Assembly (NCBI RefSeq): GCF_000702665.1
Contig: NZ_JNJA01000006.1
Coordinates: 124,001 to 188,000, forward strand
Source: Solidesulfovibrio alcoholivorans DSM 5433
GTDB taxonomy: Bacteria > Desulfobacterota > Desulfovibrionia > Desulfovibrionales > Desulfovibrionaceae
DNA length: 64,000 bases
Direction: 5' to 3'
Shown: in pieces, positions 55,451 through 63,929 of the stretch
Position numbering within the stretch: the first letter of the stretch is position 1
Layout: each line of letters begins with the position of its first letter
Notes under the pieces: generated by a model
Seen by the model: the letters and a program-made list of their open reading frames with translations, nothing else
Told to the model about the DNA's origin: nothing
Databases searched by the model: none
Made by a program: the position numbers and the translations under genes

Positions 55451-56737
55451 TTACTCTTCTCTTTCCCTCCCCTTCTCCCCCCTCTCTTGTCCATACAGCG
55501 CGCGTACCAGGGTGTCGTATTGCCGGATCTGTTCGGCCAGAAAGCCCTGCTCGCCGTGAAACGTGATCGCCTCGCGCGGGCAGCCGAGGAAACAGTAGAG
55601 GCAGCCGATGCAGTCCGCGTGGCCGCCGGCGGCGGCGACTGCGGCCGGATCGAGGCCCATGGGGCAGAGGCCCTGGCAGGCGCCGCAGGTGTTGCAGGTT
55701 TCCCGGTCGAGGCGCAGGCCTTCCAGGCGCATCTCTGCGTGGCAGAAAACGTCCTGGCGCAGACCCGTCTTGAAAAGCAGCGCCCCGAACCAGTCCGTGC
55801 CGGCGAGGTAGCGGAAAAGCGCGAGGTTGCGCACGGCCAGGAAGTATTTCTGGCGTTTCGGGCTGTGGACGAAGGTGGCGATGGGGCCGGCCTTGGGCGG
55901 CGCGAAGGGGCGGCCGGCGAGGAGCGGCAGGGCGAGGGAGTCCACGAAGGCGATCATGTCCGGCGGCACGAGACCGCGCTGACGCGCTTGCGCAAGGGGG
56001 CGCACGGCGTCGGCGGGAAAGCCGGCGAGTTTCGCGCAAGCCAGGTCGATCAGGTAGGGATTTTCGCCGAAGACGAGGGCGTCGCAGCGCACGGGTGTGC
56101 CGCGCGTGGGGCCCAGGCCCTCCATGGCGACCATGGCGTCCACGATGTGCAGCCCGGGTCGCAGCGCGGCGTTCAGGTTGACGATGTTGGCGGCCAGACT
56201 CTGGTGCGTCTTTTTCTTGTTCTCCTGGCCGACGAGGCAGCCCATGAGGTTTTTGAGGCACACGGACATGCCGGCCTCGAAGTGGGTCTTGAGCTTGGGC
56301 AGGTTGATGACCAGGGCCGCGTCGAGCGCCTGGGCCGCGACCTGGGCGGTGACGCCGTTTGCGAAGGGCACGGCGCGGCCCGGGGCGTGGTTGAGGTCCA
56401 CCACGGGCACGCCGAAGCGTGCCGCGGCCCTGTCCACGGCCAGCCGGCCGATCACGCCGATGTTGTTGCGGTAAAAGCCCGAGTTGGTGCCTTCGCCCAC
56501 GGTGAGGTCGCCGTAGCCCGCGTCGCGCAGCACGCCGAGCAACGCGCAAAGCAGGCGCAGATCGGTGGTGTTGCCGGTCAGCGCGTTCATGTTGGCGTTG
56601 AGGTTGGGCTTGACGAGGATGGGCGCGGCCTTGTCCGCCGGAAACACGTGGGCGTAGGCGGGCAGGGTCTCTTCGAGGGCGCGGCGCGCGGCGGCCAGGG
56701 AGCCGGCGCGGCGCAGGTGCAGGCGGTATGCGGTCAT
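55451..56737 (-). CDS. DUF362 protein with C-terminal ferredoxin domain
   Basis: 428 residues from ATG 56737. DUF362 domain (ca. 40-290): VKPNLNANMNALTGNTTDLRL, VGEGTNSGFYRNN, NLPKLKTHFEAGMSVCLKNLMGCL and ENPYLIDLACAKLAG. A 2x[4Fe-4S] ferredoxin follows: CNTCGACQGLCPMG and CIGCLYCFLGCPREAI. DUF362-ferredoxin proteins are common in anaerobes; function is not established. The C-terminal tail (GQERGEKGREREE) derives from a purine-rich coding tract next to the intergenic repeat, so it may be a recent read-through extension. Confidence 0.85.
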   Translation of the reverse strand: MTAYRLHLRRAGSLAAARRALEETLPAYAHVFPADKAAPILVKPNLNANMNALTGNTTDLRLLCALLGVLRDAGYGDLTVGEGTNSGFYRNNIGVIGRLAVDRAAARFGVPVVDLNHAPGRAVPFANGVTAQVAAQALDAALVINLPKLKTHFEAGMSVCLKNLMGCLVGQENKKKTHQSLAANIVNLNAALRPGLHIVDAMVAMEGLGPTRGTPVRCDALVFGENPYLIDLACAKLAGFPADAVRPLAQARQRGLVPPDMIAFVDSLALPLLAGRPFAPPKAGPIATFVHSPKRQKYFLAVRNLALFRYLAGTDWFGALLFKTGLRQDVFCHAEMRLEGLRLDRETCNTCGACQGLCPMGLDPAAVAAAGGHADCIGCLYCFLGCPREAITFHGEQGFLAEQIRQYDTLVRALYGQERGEKGREREE

Positions 56738-56826
56738 GGGCGTCCGGGGCGGTTGCGGTTGGCGGCGTCGTGCGACGCCGCTTCCGGCATACCGGCTCCC
56801 GGGCGCAAGGGGAAGGGGGCGAGCCC

Positions 56827-57003
56827 CTAGCGCGATGCGGCGGGCAACCCTTGCGGCAGGTCCAGGCGTCGTACGACGTCGCGGGCGCGTTCGAGGGCCT
56901 CGCCTTCGGACAGGCGCGCGCCGTGGCGGTAGATGGTGTAGACCAGGGACACGGCGTGGGGCAGGGCCGGCATGGCGCAGGCGGCAAGGGTGGGGTTTTT
57001 CAT
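56827..57003 (-). CDS. Small hypothetical protein (58 residues)
   Basis: Starts at ATG 57003 with GGGAG upstream. Weakly hydrophobic N-terminus (TLAACAMPALPHAVSLVYTIY) followed by a charged helix (EGEALERARDVVRRLDLPQ). It lies 89 nt upstream of the DUF362 gene on the same strand. No domain recognised, and length alone gives little support; the ribosome-binding site and helix pattern make it plausible. Confidence 0.45.
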   Translation of the reverse strand: MKNPTLAACAMPALPHAVSLVYTIYRHGARLSEGEALERARDVVRRLDLPQGLPAASR

Positions 57004-57251
57004 GATGCGGTACTCCCGTTGTGCCGGCTGCGCCGGCGTGCTCGCTTGAGGCAAAGCAAAGGCCGGGCCAAAGCGTGACAAACGAGGCCCGGCGGGCAGT
57101 CTTGGCCGCGGGACGCAACAGGGGCGCGACGAATGTGTCGCTTTTTGGCTGCCGCAGGTGCCGTTTTGGGACAAAAATGGCAGGTTGGACGACCGCGACG
57201 TTCCGGACCGGCACGAGCCGGCCCGGAACGTCTGGCGGGAGAAAACGGAAA

Positions 57252-57920
57252 TCAGGCCGAGGCCGCGGTGACGATGCGCTCCACCACCATGTCTTCGCTG
57301 AGTTCCGAGGTGTCGATGACCAGGGCGTCGTCAGCCGGGATCAGGGGCGAGGCGGCGCGATGGATGTCCTGATCGTCGCGGCGGCGGATGGCGTCGAGGA
57401 TGGCGGCGTAGTCGGCGGGTTTGCCGAGGGCGGTGAGCTGGCGTTCGCGGCGGCTCGCGCGCACTTCGGGCGAGGCCGTGAGGAAGAACTTGCGCGAGGC
57501 TTCGGGGAAGACCACCGTGCCCATGTCGCGGCCTTCGGCAAGCAGGTCCGCGCACTGGCCCAGGGCCTGCTGCGCCCGGCGCAGGATTTCGCGCACCACG
57601 GGCAGCACGGCCAGGTTGGAGGCCCAGCCGCCCACTTCCTCGGTGCGCGCGGCGTCGGGCAGGGGCGCGCCGTCGACCAGCAGCGTTGTCTCGGCCCCGC
57701 TGCCGGCGAGCGAAAAGGTCATGGCCGCGAGGCGCGCGGCGATTTCCCCTTCGGGCAGCGCGTGCCCGCCCGGCCCGAGCGCCAGGGCCAGGGCGCGGAA
57801 CATGGCCCCGGTGTCCAGGTAGGCCAGCCCCAGCCGGCCGGCGGCCCGGCGGGAGACGGACGTCTTGCCCGCGCCGGCCGGGCCGTCGATGGTGACGATG
57901 CGGCGCTCGCTAGAAGCCAT
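57252..57920 (-). CDS. cmk: Cytidylate kinase
   Basis: 222 residues. P-loop TIDGPAGAGKTSVSR, YLDTGAMFRALAL (CMP site), EGRDMGTVVFPEA (GRD motif), LTASPEVRASRRERQL, and RRDDQDIHRAASPLIPADDA (conserved RDxxDxxR-A-SPL). Phosphorylates CMP/dCMP. Start overlaps hisC by 11 nt, suggesting a coupled operon hisC-cmk. Confidence 0.95.
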   Translation of the reverse strand: MASSERRIVTIDGPAGAGKTSVSRRAAGRLGLAYLDTGAMFRALALALGPGGHALPEGEIAARLAAMTFSLAGSGAETTLLVDGAPLPDAARTEEVGGWASNLAVLPVVREILRRAQQALGQCADLLAEGRDMGTVVFPEASRKFFLTASPEVRASRRERQLTALGKPADYAAILDAIRRRDDQDIHRAASPLIPADDALVIDTSELSEDMVVERIVTAASA

Positions 57921-59025
57921 TTTCGCGGATATCCTTGAGGGCGGCGGTGAACATGTCGTTTTCCTCGTCGTTGCCGATGCTCACGCGCAGCAGTTCCGGC
58001 AGACCGTAGCTCTTGAGGCCGCGCACGATGAGCCCGCGCCGCAGCAGCGCCTCGAACACGCCGGCCGCGTCCGTCTCCAGGGGGGGCCTGAACATGAGGA
58101 AGTTGGCCTGGGACGGATAGACGCGGCAGCCGAGGTCCGTGAGCTTCGCGGTCAGGGCGGCGCGGCCCTTGCGGACCGTGGCCAGGCTCGCCTCGACGAA
58201 GGCGGTGTCTTCCAGGGCGGCCAGGCCCGCGGCCTCGGCCATGAGGTTGACGCTAAAGGGCAGGCGCACGCGCAGCATGTAGTCGGCCAGCCACTCGGGC
58301 ATGACCCCGAAGCCCAGGCGCAGCCCGGCGAGGCCGTAGAGCTTGGAGAACGTGCGCAAAATCACCATGTTGTCGCACTGCCCGAAGCGCGCGAGCATGG
58401 AGTAGTCCTCCATGGGCTCGGCGAAATCGACGTAGGCCTCGTCCACCACGAGCAGGGCGCGCGGCGGCAGCGAGCGCGCCAGGGCGATCACCTGCTCGGC
58501 CGGCACGGCGTAGCCCGAGGGGTTGTCGGGGTTGGTGAGGAACACGAGTGCGGTGTTTTCGTCGCAGGCCGCGGCCAGGGCAGGCAGGTCGAAGACGAAG
58601 TCCGGGCCGAGCGCCGGCTGGCGCAGGGTCACGCCGCACAGCTTCGTCTGCTGCACGTAGATGGAGAAGCAGGGCGAAAACGCCACCACGTTGTCGTGGC
58701 CGGGCCGGCAGGTGAGGCGCACGAGCAGGTCGATGATCTCGTCCGAGCCGTTGCCGGCCACGACGCAGGCCTGCGGCACGCCGTGGAAGGCGGCCAGGGC
58801 GGCGGTCAGGGCCGGGTTGCCGGCGCGGGGGTAGCGGAAGACCATGTCGGCCTTGCGCGCGAGCACCCGCTTGACCAGGGGCGAGGCCCCCAGGGGGTTT
58901 TCGTTGCTGGCCAGCTTGACCACACGGGACAGGCCGTACCGCTCCTTGATCTCTTCCATGGAAAGGCCGGGCGCATACGGGGTGAATTCCCGCACGTCCT
59001 CCCGGATACGGTCGCTTGACTGCAT
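57910..59025 (-). CDS. hisC: Histidinol-phosphate aminotransferase
   Basis: 371 residues from ATG 59025, behind AGGAG. PLP aminotransferase class I/II: KLASNENPLGASP, GNGSDEIIDLL, FLTNPDNPSGYAV, VVDEAYVDFAE, and the PLP lysine in TFSKLYGLAGLRLGF. The EASNENP/YPSQANFL pattern is typical of HisC. Converts imidazole-acetol phosphate and glutamate to histidinol phosphate; an aromatic-aminotransferase activity is possible. Confidence 0.93.
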   Translation of the reverse strand: MQSSDRIREDVREFTPYAPGLSMEEIKERYGLSRVVKLASNENPLGASPLVKRVLARKADMVFRYPRAGNPALTAALAAFHGVPQACVVAGNGSDEIIDLLVRLTCRPGHDNVVAFSPCFSIYVQQTKLCGVTLRQPALGPDFVFDLPALAAACDENTALVFLTNPDNPSGYAVPAEQVIALARSLPPRALLVVDEAYVDFAEPMEDYSMLARFGQCDNMVILRTFSKLYGLAGLRLGFGVMPEWLADYMLRVRLPFSVNLMAEAAGLAALEDTAFVEASLATVRKGRAALTAKLTDLGCRVYPSQANFLMFRPPLETDAAGVFEALLRRGLIVRGLKSYGLPELLRVSIGNDEENDMFTAALKDIRENGF

Positions 59026-59057
59026 GGACGGGGCGCTCCTCGGACCCGCTCGGGTGG

Positions 59058-59507
59058 CTAGGCCGCTTCGCGGGGTTTGATGGTCAGCACGGGGCAGGCG
59101 GCGGTCTTGACCACCTTTTCGGCCACGGAACCGAAGATGATGCGGTCGATGCCGGTGCGGCCGTGGGTGCCCATGACGATCATGTCGGCCTTGCGGTCCA
59201 CGGCGACCTTGAGGATCTCCTCGGCGGGATAGCCGGTCACGACCAGGCCGGTGGCGGAGAGGCCCTTGAAATGCTCGCTCAGGAAATCGTGCATGCTGGT
59301 GTCGGCGGAGGACACGACGTCGCCGACGAAGGTGTCGAGCGCCGCCTGGGGCACGTTGAAGCCCACGTATTCGGCCAGGGACGGGGCGACGTAGACGCAG
59401 GTGATGGCCGCGCCGGTGGCCTGGGCCACGGTGGCGGCGTATTCGGCCACGATCGCGGAACTCTCGGAAAAATCCACGGCGCACAGGATGTTTTTGATCG
59501 CTGGCAT
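59058..59507 (-). CDS. Universal stress protein (UspA family)
   Basis: 149 residues from ATG 59507 (AAGGAGCCGTTTT). NILCAVDFSESSAIVAEYAATVA at the start and the ATP-binding signature GTHGRTGIDRIIFGSVAEKVVKTAACPVLTI near the end (G-2x-G-9x-G-[ST] type). It lies 32 nt upstream of hisC and may be co-transcribed with it. Stress-induced nucleotide-binding protein; partner unknown. Confidence 0.93.
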   Translation of the reverse strand: MPAIKNILCAVDFSESSAIVAEYAATVAQATGAAITCVYVAPSLAEYVGFNVPQAALDTFVGDVVSSADTSMHDFLSEHFKGLSATGLVVTGYPAEEILKVAVDRKADMIVMGTHGRTGIDRIIFGSVAEKVVKTAACPVLTIKPREAA

Positions 59508-59828
59508 AAAACGGCTCCTTGTTGCGATGTGTTTGCTCTTAAGTTCCCATCGCACCGGTCGAAAAGGGAAAACGGGCCGGTTGCCCCAGGATGCCAAAGA
59601 GGGTGCGGATAGACAAGGCGTTTTCCCTGCACTATGGGATGGGTATCCGGCGCGGCGCACCGCGGTTTGCGGCGCCGCGTCGCGCCCCCGGGCGACGACG
59701 CAACGGGGCGGGCAAAAATTTCCCGGCAGCGTAAAAAATTTTCTTAGGAATGCCTGCATGTTAGAAAATATTACTGTTTGGCAGGCTCCTTGCAAGCGAT
59801 TGGGAAACGTCAACGCGGGGGAAGGCCG
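59508..59828. other. Divergent promoter region between usp and the sigma-54-driven gene
   Basis: About 320 bp without a gene. The right half is AT-rich (AAAAAATTTTCTTAGG, GTTAGAAAATATTAC) and ends in the sigma-54 promoter at 59779; the left half must contain the usp promoter. Confidence 0.5.
59779..59794 (+). promoter_or_regulatory. Sigma-54 promoter
   Basis: TGGCAGGCTCCTTGCA matches TGGCAC-N5-TTGCA in all but one core base; GG at 59780-59781 and GC at 59792-59793. It is 35 nt upstream of the ATG at 59829. Confidence 0.85.
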
Positions 59829-60326
59829 ATGAAAATCCAGACCGACCAACTGACCGCCCTGCAGCAGGCCGCGGAAAAGACCGCGGGCACCTCGGGCGCC
59901 CCGGACGCGTCGGATGCGTTTGCCGCTCTTCTGGCCCAGAAGGTCGGCGACGGTGGTTCCGCCCAGACGACGGGTCTGGCTGCGCCGCCCTTGGCCGGCT
60001 ATGCCGCCCTGGACGTCTCCGGCGCACAGGCCTCGGACGAGGTCGAGGCTACCGGTTCATTCACCGAAGAAGAGCAGGCGGTTATGAACAGCATGGACAC
60101 CCTGCTGGCCAAGTGGGAAAACTACGCGGACACGCTCGCCTCGGGCTCCGGGGGAGATTCCCTCAAGCAGGCTTACGGTGTCCTGGAAAACATCGAAACC
60201 GGCGTCAAGCAGCTCAAGGACGACCTGCCGAGCGACGCCAACGCGGGACTCGGTTCCCTCGTCAACGAACTGGAAGTCATGACCGTAACCGAGAAGATCA
60301 AGTTCAACCGGGGCGACTACCTCTAG
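59829..60326 (+). CDS. Sigma-54-controlled protein of unknown function
   Basis: 165 residues, from ATG 59829 after GGGGAAGGCC. No signal or membrane segment. An Ala/Ser/Gln-rich first half (IQTDQLTALQQAAEKTAG, AFAALLAQKVGDGG) and a helical second half (EEEQAVMNSMDTLLAKWENYADTLA, YGVLENIETGVKQLKDDLPSDA). The composition resembles flagellar rod/hook-associated or export-chaperone proteins, and flagellar genes are often sigma-54-dependent in this group, but there is no flagellar gene in the window. Ends before a terminator. Confidence 0.7.
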   Translation: MKIQTDQLTALQQAAEKTAGTSGAPDASDAFAALLAQKVGDGGSAQTTGLAAPPLAGYAALDVSGAQASDEVEATGSFTEEEQAVMNSMDTLLAKWENYADTLASGSGGDSLKQAYGVLENIETGVKQLKDDLPSDANAGLGSLVNELEVMTVTEKIKFNRGDYL

Positions 60327-60406
60327 CCGACCCGGCCCAGGTGCCCCAGCCGTCCCGCGCACAGGGAGCCGGGATGGCCGGGGGAACCGGAAAAAGGCAT
60401 TTTTCG

Positions 60407-60441
60407 AACGCCGTTTCCTGCGGGAAGCGGCGTTTTTGTTT
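60407..60441 (+). terminator. Rho-independent terminator
   Basis: AACGCCGTTTCC pairs with GGAAGCGGCGTT over TGCG (one G-U pair), followed by TTTGTTT. It separates the sigma-54-driven gene from the convergent phosphodiesterase gene. Confidence 0.8.
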
Positions 60442-60479
60442 GGCCGGGACCGGCCGTGCCGCTCCCCCCTGGAGCCGGA

Positions 60480-61064
60480 CTATCCCGTGGACGCCGCGAA
60501 CGTGGCCATGACCTCGTGGCGCGCCCCGGCAGGGGACAGGAGCGAGCGCCACAGCGTCATTGCCGCCACCGGCGTTTCCGGCCAGACGGCGTCCGTGAGG
60601 AGCGTAAGCGCACCGGGCCAGTCGCCGCCGCGCCCGGGCTCGCGCAGGCGCGCCAGGGTCAGGTGGGGCCGGTAGGGACGGGCTTCCGGGGCGATGCCGC
60701 ACGGCGCGAGCGCGGCGTCCACCCGCGCGGCCAGGGCCTGGCACTCGGGCGCGCCCGCGGCGAGCCCGGCCCAGACGACGCGCGGCCGAACCATGTCCGG
60801 GAAAAATCCGCCGCCGCCGAAGCGCAGGGCAAAGGGCGCAAACACGACCGCGCCGAGGGCCGCGGCCACGGCGTCGATGCCGTCGGGGCCCGCTGTCGGG
60901 ACGTCGCCTAGGAATTTGAGCGTCAGATGGACGGTCGCTTCCCGTACGGGGCTCGCCGGCCCCCGGGACAGGGCGGCGACGCCCTTGCCCAGGCGCGCGG
61001 CCAGGGCGCGGCAGGCCTCGGGCAGGGCGATGCCGACAAAGGCGCGCACGGTCGTCGCGGACAT
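60480..61064 (-). CDS. thpR: RNA 2',3'-cyclic phosphodiesterase (ThpR/LigT-like)
   Basis: 194 residues. Two catalytic HxTx motifs at H46 (VHLTLKFLG) and H134 (PHLTLARL) define the 2H phosphoesterase family, and RAFVGIALPE at the start is typical. The enzyme opens 2',3'-cyclic phosphates at RNA ends. It ends convergently with the gene at 59829. Confidence 0.93.
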   Translation of the reverse strand: MSATTVRAFVGIALPEACRALAARLGKGVAALSRGPASPVREATVHLTLKFLGDVPTAGPDGIDAVAAALGAVVFAPFALRFGGGGFFPDMVRPRVVWAGLAAGAPECQALAARVDAALAPCGIAPEARPYRPHLTLARLREPGRGGDWPGALTLLTDAVWPETPVAAMTLWRSLLSPAGARHEVMATFAASTG

Positions 61065-61090
61065 GGCGCATCCCCTTTGCCCGCGGGCGG

Positions 61091-62266
61091 CTACTGCTGT
61101 GCGGGCGTCGTCTTGGCCGGGAACTCCGTGAAGTAGCGTTCCACGAATTCGTCGATGACCAGGGCAGGCTTTTCCTTTTCGATCAGTTGCTTGTCGAAAA
61201 AGCGCATCTCGCGCGTAGTCGAGGGATAGGGCCAGAGGTAGGTGGTTTTGTTGAAGTGCTCGGACAGGAAGGGAATCAGCTCATGGGCGAAGGAATCCCG
61301 GAAAACCACGACATTGGGGCGCGAGGCGTCATGGGTGTCCATGACCACGGTGGGCTGGAAATAGGGCGGGATGGGATGGGGGGCGGCGGTCTCCACGGCC
61401 TTGCGCTGGAAACGGGGCGTGAAGGTCACGCGGCTTTCCGGGAAGTCGTCGCCAAGCGCCAGCATGCTGGCCAGGCCGCCGTTTAAGTTCGGGGTGATGG
61501 CGATGTCGAAATCGCCCCGGATCTCCGGCTCGAACTGGGGGAACCACTGGCCCAGGCGCTTCATGATCTGCACGTAGCCGGCGAAGGCCCCGAACGTGGT
61601 CCAGTGGGTGTCGGTGCGGTAATAGGCCAGGGCCTGCCGTTTGACCTTGTCCATGGTGGCGCGCAGGTCGAGCACGGGCACGCCGGCGGTTTCCAGGGCG
61701 GAAACGAGCTGGTCGGTGCGGCTTACGGGGCTGACCTTGTTGAACTGCGGCGGCAGGTATTCCGGGTAGACGGTATGCTTGTTGGGCGCGACCACGATCA
61801 GGTAGCGGATGCCCCGGTTGGCCAGCCATTCGTCGCGCCCGCGGTAGACGTTCACCCAGCGTTCGAGCTGCGCCTGAGTGAACAGCCGCACCGAACGGTA
61901 GTCCTGGATGACGTTGAGGTCGTTGTTCTCCTGGGACAGAAACAGCCAGTCCTCCTTGCCCTTGATCACGGTCTGGTACTGGTTGACGGCCTGCAGCCAG
62001 AAGATGTCCAGGATGTTTTCCATGCGCACGAGCAGTTTGCGGAAGCCGAACGTCTTCTCCAGATAGCCGCGCTGGAGCACATTGAAGGATTTGAACAGGT
62101 GGGCGATGGAAAAGTCCGGCAGCGTGGTCGGGTCGTTCTCCATGAGGTACACGTCCGGCGCGATCGGGAGGTAGTGATCGGCCAGAGGCAGGCAGATCAG
62201 GCACAAAAAGAGCAGGATGCCGGCGAGGTACACCAGCTTGCGCGCGGGGGTGGAGGCCGAAACCAT
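61091..62266 (-). CDS. AlgJ/AlgX-like SGNH O-acetyltransferase accessory protein
   Basis: 391 residues with one N-terminal membrane anchor (KLVYLAGILLFLCLICLPLA). The catalytic residues of the ALGX/ALGJ SGNH-like fold are TDTHWT (Asp-His) and FRDSFAHELIP (Ser). Earlier, KGKEDWLFLSQENND matches the family. It follows the AlgI-like gene by 9 nt and probably completes acetyl transfer to a secreted polysaccharide in the periplasm. Confidence 0.9.
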   Translation of the reverse strand: MVSASTPARKLVYLAGILLFLCLICLPLADHYLPIAPDVYLMENDPTTLPDFSIAHLFKSFNVLQRGYLEKTFGFRKLLVRMENILDIFWLQAVNQYQTVIKGKEDWLFLSQENNDLNVIQDYRSVRLFTQAQLERWVNVYRGRDEWLANRGIRYLIVVAPNKHTVYPEYLPPQFNKVSPVSRTDQLVSALETAGVPVLDLRATMDKVKRQALAYYRTDTHWTTFGAFAGYVQIMKRLGQWFPQFEPEIRGDFDIAITPNLNGGLASMLALGDDFPESRVTFTPRFQRKAVETAAPHPIPPYFQPTVVMDTHDASRPNVVVFRDSFAHELIPFLSEHFNKTTYLWPYPSTTREMRFFDKQLIEKEKPALVIDEFVERYFTEFPAKTTPAQQ

Positions 62267-62275
62267 GGATACGCC

Positions 62276-63733
62276 CTAGAACTGAAAGTAAATAAAGGGG
62301 TTGTGCGTGCCGCTGGCCAGGGACATGGCGCACAGGATGAACACCGCCGGCATGACCACCAGGCTGACCATGGCTTCCACGCCGTCGTCGAGCGCCACCG
62401 GCCCGAACCGCCGGGGCGCGAGCAGCCGTTCCCGCATCTCCTTGAACCAGGGCAGGATCGGCGTGGAGCCGATCACGGCCACGGCCAGGACGATGGCCAC
62501 CTTGGGATTGAGGAAGAGGCCCAAATGCCACTCCACGCCCGAGCCCCGGGCGAAGCCGGCCATGGCCTGGATGTAGTGGAGCGCCACGGGCAGCGACTCG
62601 GCCCGGAAGAAGACCCAGGCCACCATGACCACGAGCATCGTGTAGAGGTGGGCGAAAACGCGCGGCCCCTGGGTCAGGCGCCGAAACAGCGAAAAACGTT
62701 CCAGCACCGAGAACAGGCCGTGGAACATGCCCCAGATGATGAAGTTCCAGCTGGCCCCGTGCCACATGCCGCACAGGAAAAAGACCGTGACCAGGTTGAA
62801 GTACATCCGCGCCTTGCCGACCCGGTTGCCGCCCATGGGGATGTAGAGGTAGTCGCGGAACCACGTGGACAGGGAGATGTGCCAACGCCGCCAGAATTCC
62901 TGGATGGAGCGGGAAACGTAAGGGTAATTGAAGTTCTCCATGAACTTGAACCCGAACATGTGCCCGAGGCCGATGGCCATGTCCGAGTAGCCGGAGAAGT
63001 CGAAATAGATTTGCAGCGTGTAGCAGACGATGCCGAACCAGGCCACGGGCGTGGTCAGGTGCTCGGCCGGGATGGCGAAGATCTTGTCCGCAGGCAGGCC
63101 CACCACGTTGGCGATGAGCACCTTCTTGCCAAGGCCGATGACGAAGCGGTTGATGCCCTTGGAGAACCGCTCGATCCCCACGGTGCGGTGGGTGATCTGG
63201 GAGGCGATGTCCTTGTAGCGGATGATCGGGCCGGCGACGAGCTGCGGGAAAAGCGAAATGTAGAGCGCCGTGTTGGGCAGGGACATCTGGGGCGGCGTCT
63301 GGCGGCGGTAGATGTCCATGATGTAGGAAATGCAGTGGAAGGTGAAAAAGGAAATGCCGATCGGCAGGTGCACCTGCCCGATCTGGATGGTCGGCAGGCC
63401 GACTTCGCCGAGCAGGATATTGAGGTTGCCGACCAGGAAGTTGGTGTACTTGAAGATGATGAGCAACAGCAGGTTGAAGGCGATGGCCACGCCCACTTGC
63501 CGTTTGGCGTCGTTGCGTTCGTGGGCCTTGTGGACCCAGATGCCGAACGTGTAGTTGGCCACGATGGAAAGGGCCATGATGAGGATGTATTCGCCTTCGC
63601 CCCAGGCGTAGAAGAACAGGCTCGCCGCGAGCAGGATCCAGTTGCGCAGCCGGCCGAAGGAGACGCAGCTGAAATACAGGGCCAGCACGACGGGCAGGAA
63701 ATAGAATAAAAAGGATGCGGAGCTGAATACCAT
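62276..63733 (-). CDS. MBOAT-family O-acyltransferase (AlgI-like)
   Basis: 485 residues, about 11 membrane helices, from ATG 63733. AlgI features: MVFSSASFLFYFLPVVLALYF, GISFFTFHCISYIMDIYR, FPQLVAGPIIRY, YFDFSGYSDMAIGLGHMFGF, FWRRWHISLSTWFRDYLYIPMGGNR, and the catalytic His in CGMWHGASWNFIIWG. It moves acetyl groups across the inner membrane for polysaccharide O-acetylation. Together with the AlgJ-like gene it forms a two-gene module; the polymer synthase is not adjacent. Confidence 0.95.
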   Translation of the reverse strand: MVFSSASFLFYFLPVVLALYFSCVSFGRLRNWILLAASLFFYAWGEGEYILIMALSIVANYTFGIWVHKAHERNDAKRQVGVAIAFNLLLLIIFKYTNFLVGNLNILLGEVGLPTIQIGQVHLPIGISFFTFHCISYIMDIYRRQTPPQMSLPNTALYISLFPQLVAGPIIRYKDIASQITHRTVGIERFSKGINRFVIGLGKKVLIANVVGLPADKIFAIPAEHLTTPVAWFGIVCYTLQIYFDFSGYSDMAIGLGHMFGFKFMENFNYPYVSRSIQEFWRRWHISLSTWFRDYLYIPMGGNRVGKARMYFNLVTVFFLCGMWHGASWNFIIWGMFHGLFSVLERFSLFRRLTQGPRVFAHLYTMLVVMVAWVFFRAESLPVALHYIQAMAGFARGSGVEWHLGLFLNPKVAIVLAVAVIGSTPILPWFKEMRERLLAPRRFGPVALDDGVEAMVSLVVMPAVFILCAMSLASGTHNPFIYFQF

Positions 63734-63929
63734 GGTGAGGTTGTGTGGGTAGGGGGTTCTCGGCGTGCGCCGGGGAGCGGCGGGGGCCTGCCGGCCGCCT
63801 GGCCGCCGCGCCCGCGTTTTCGCGCGGGTGATCGCTCTTACCCAAGGACTTGGCCTTTGACAACTCCCGGGGCGGGGCGCTCTCCCGGGCGCACCCTTGC
63901 ATTGCCGGGTCGCACGCGTACAAGGGGCC

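Noticed and set aside
61329..63923. Long minus-strand frame (864 residues) through the acetylation genes
   Set aside because: Out of frame with the clear AlgI and AlgJ sequences and spans their boundary.
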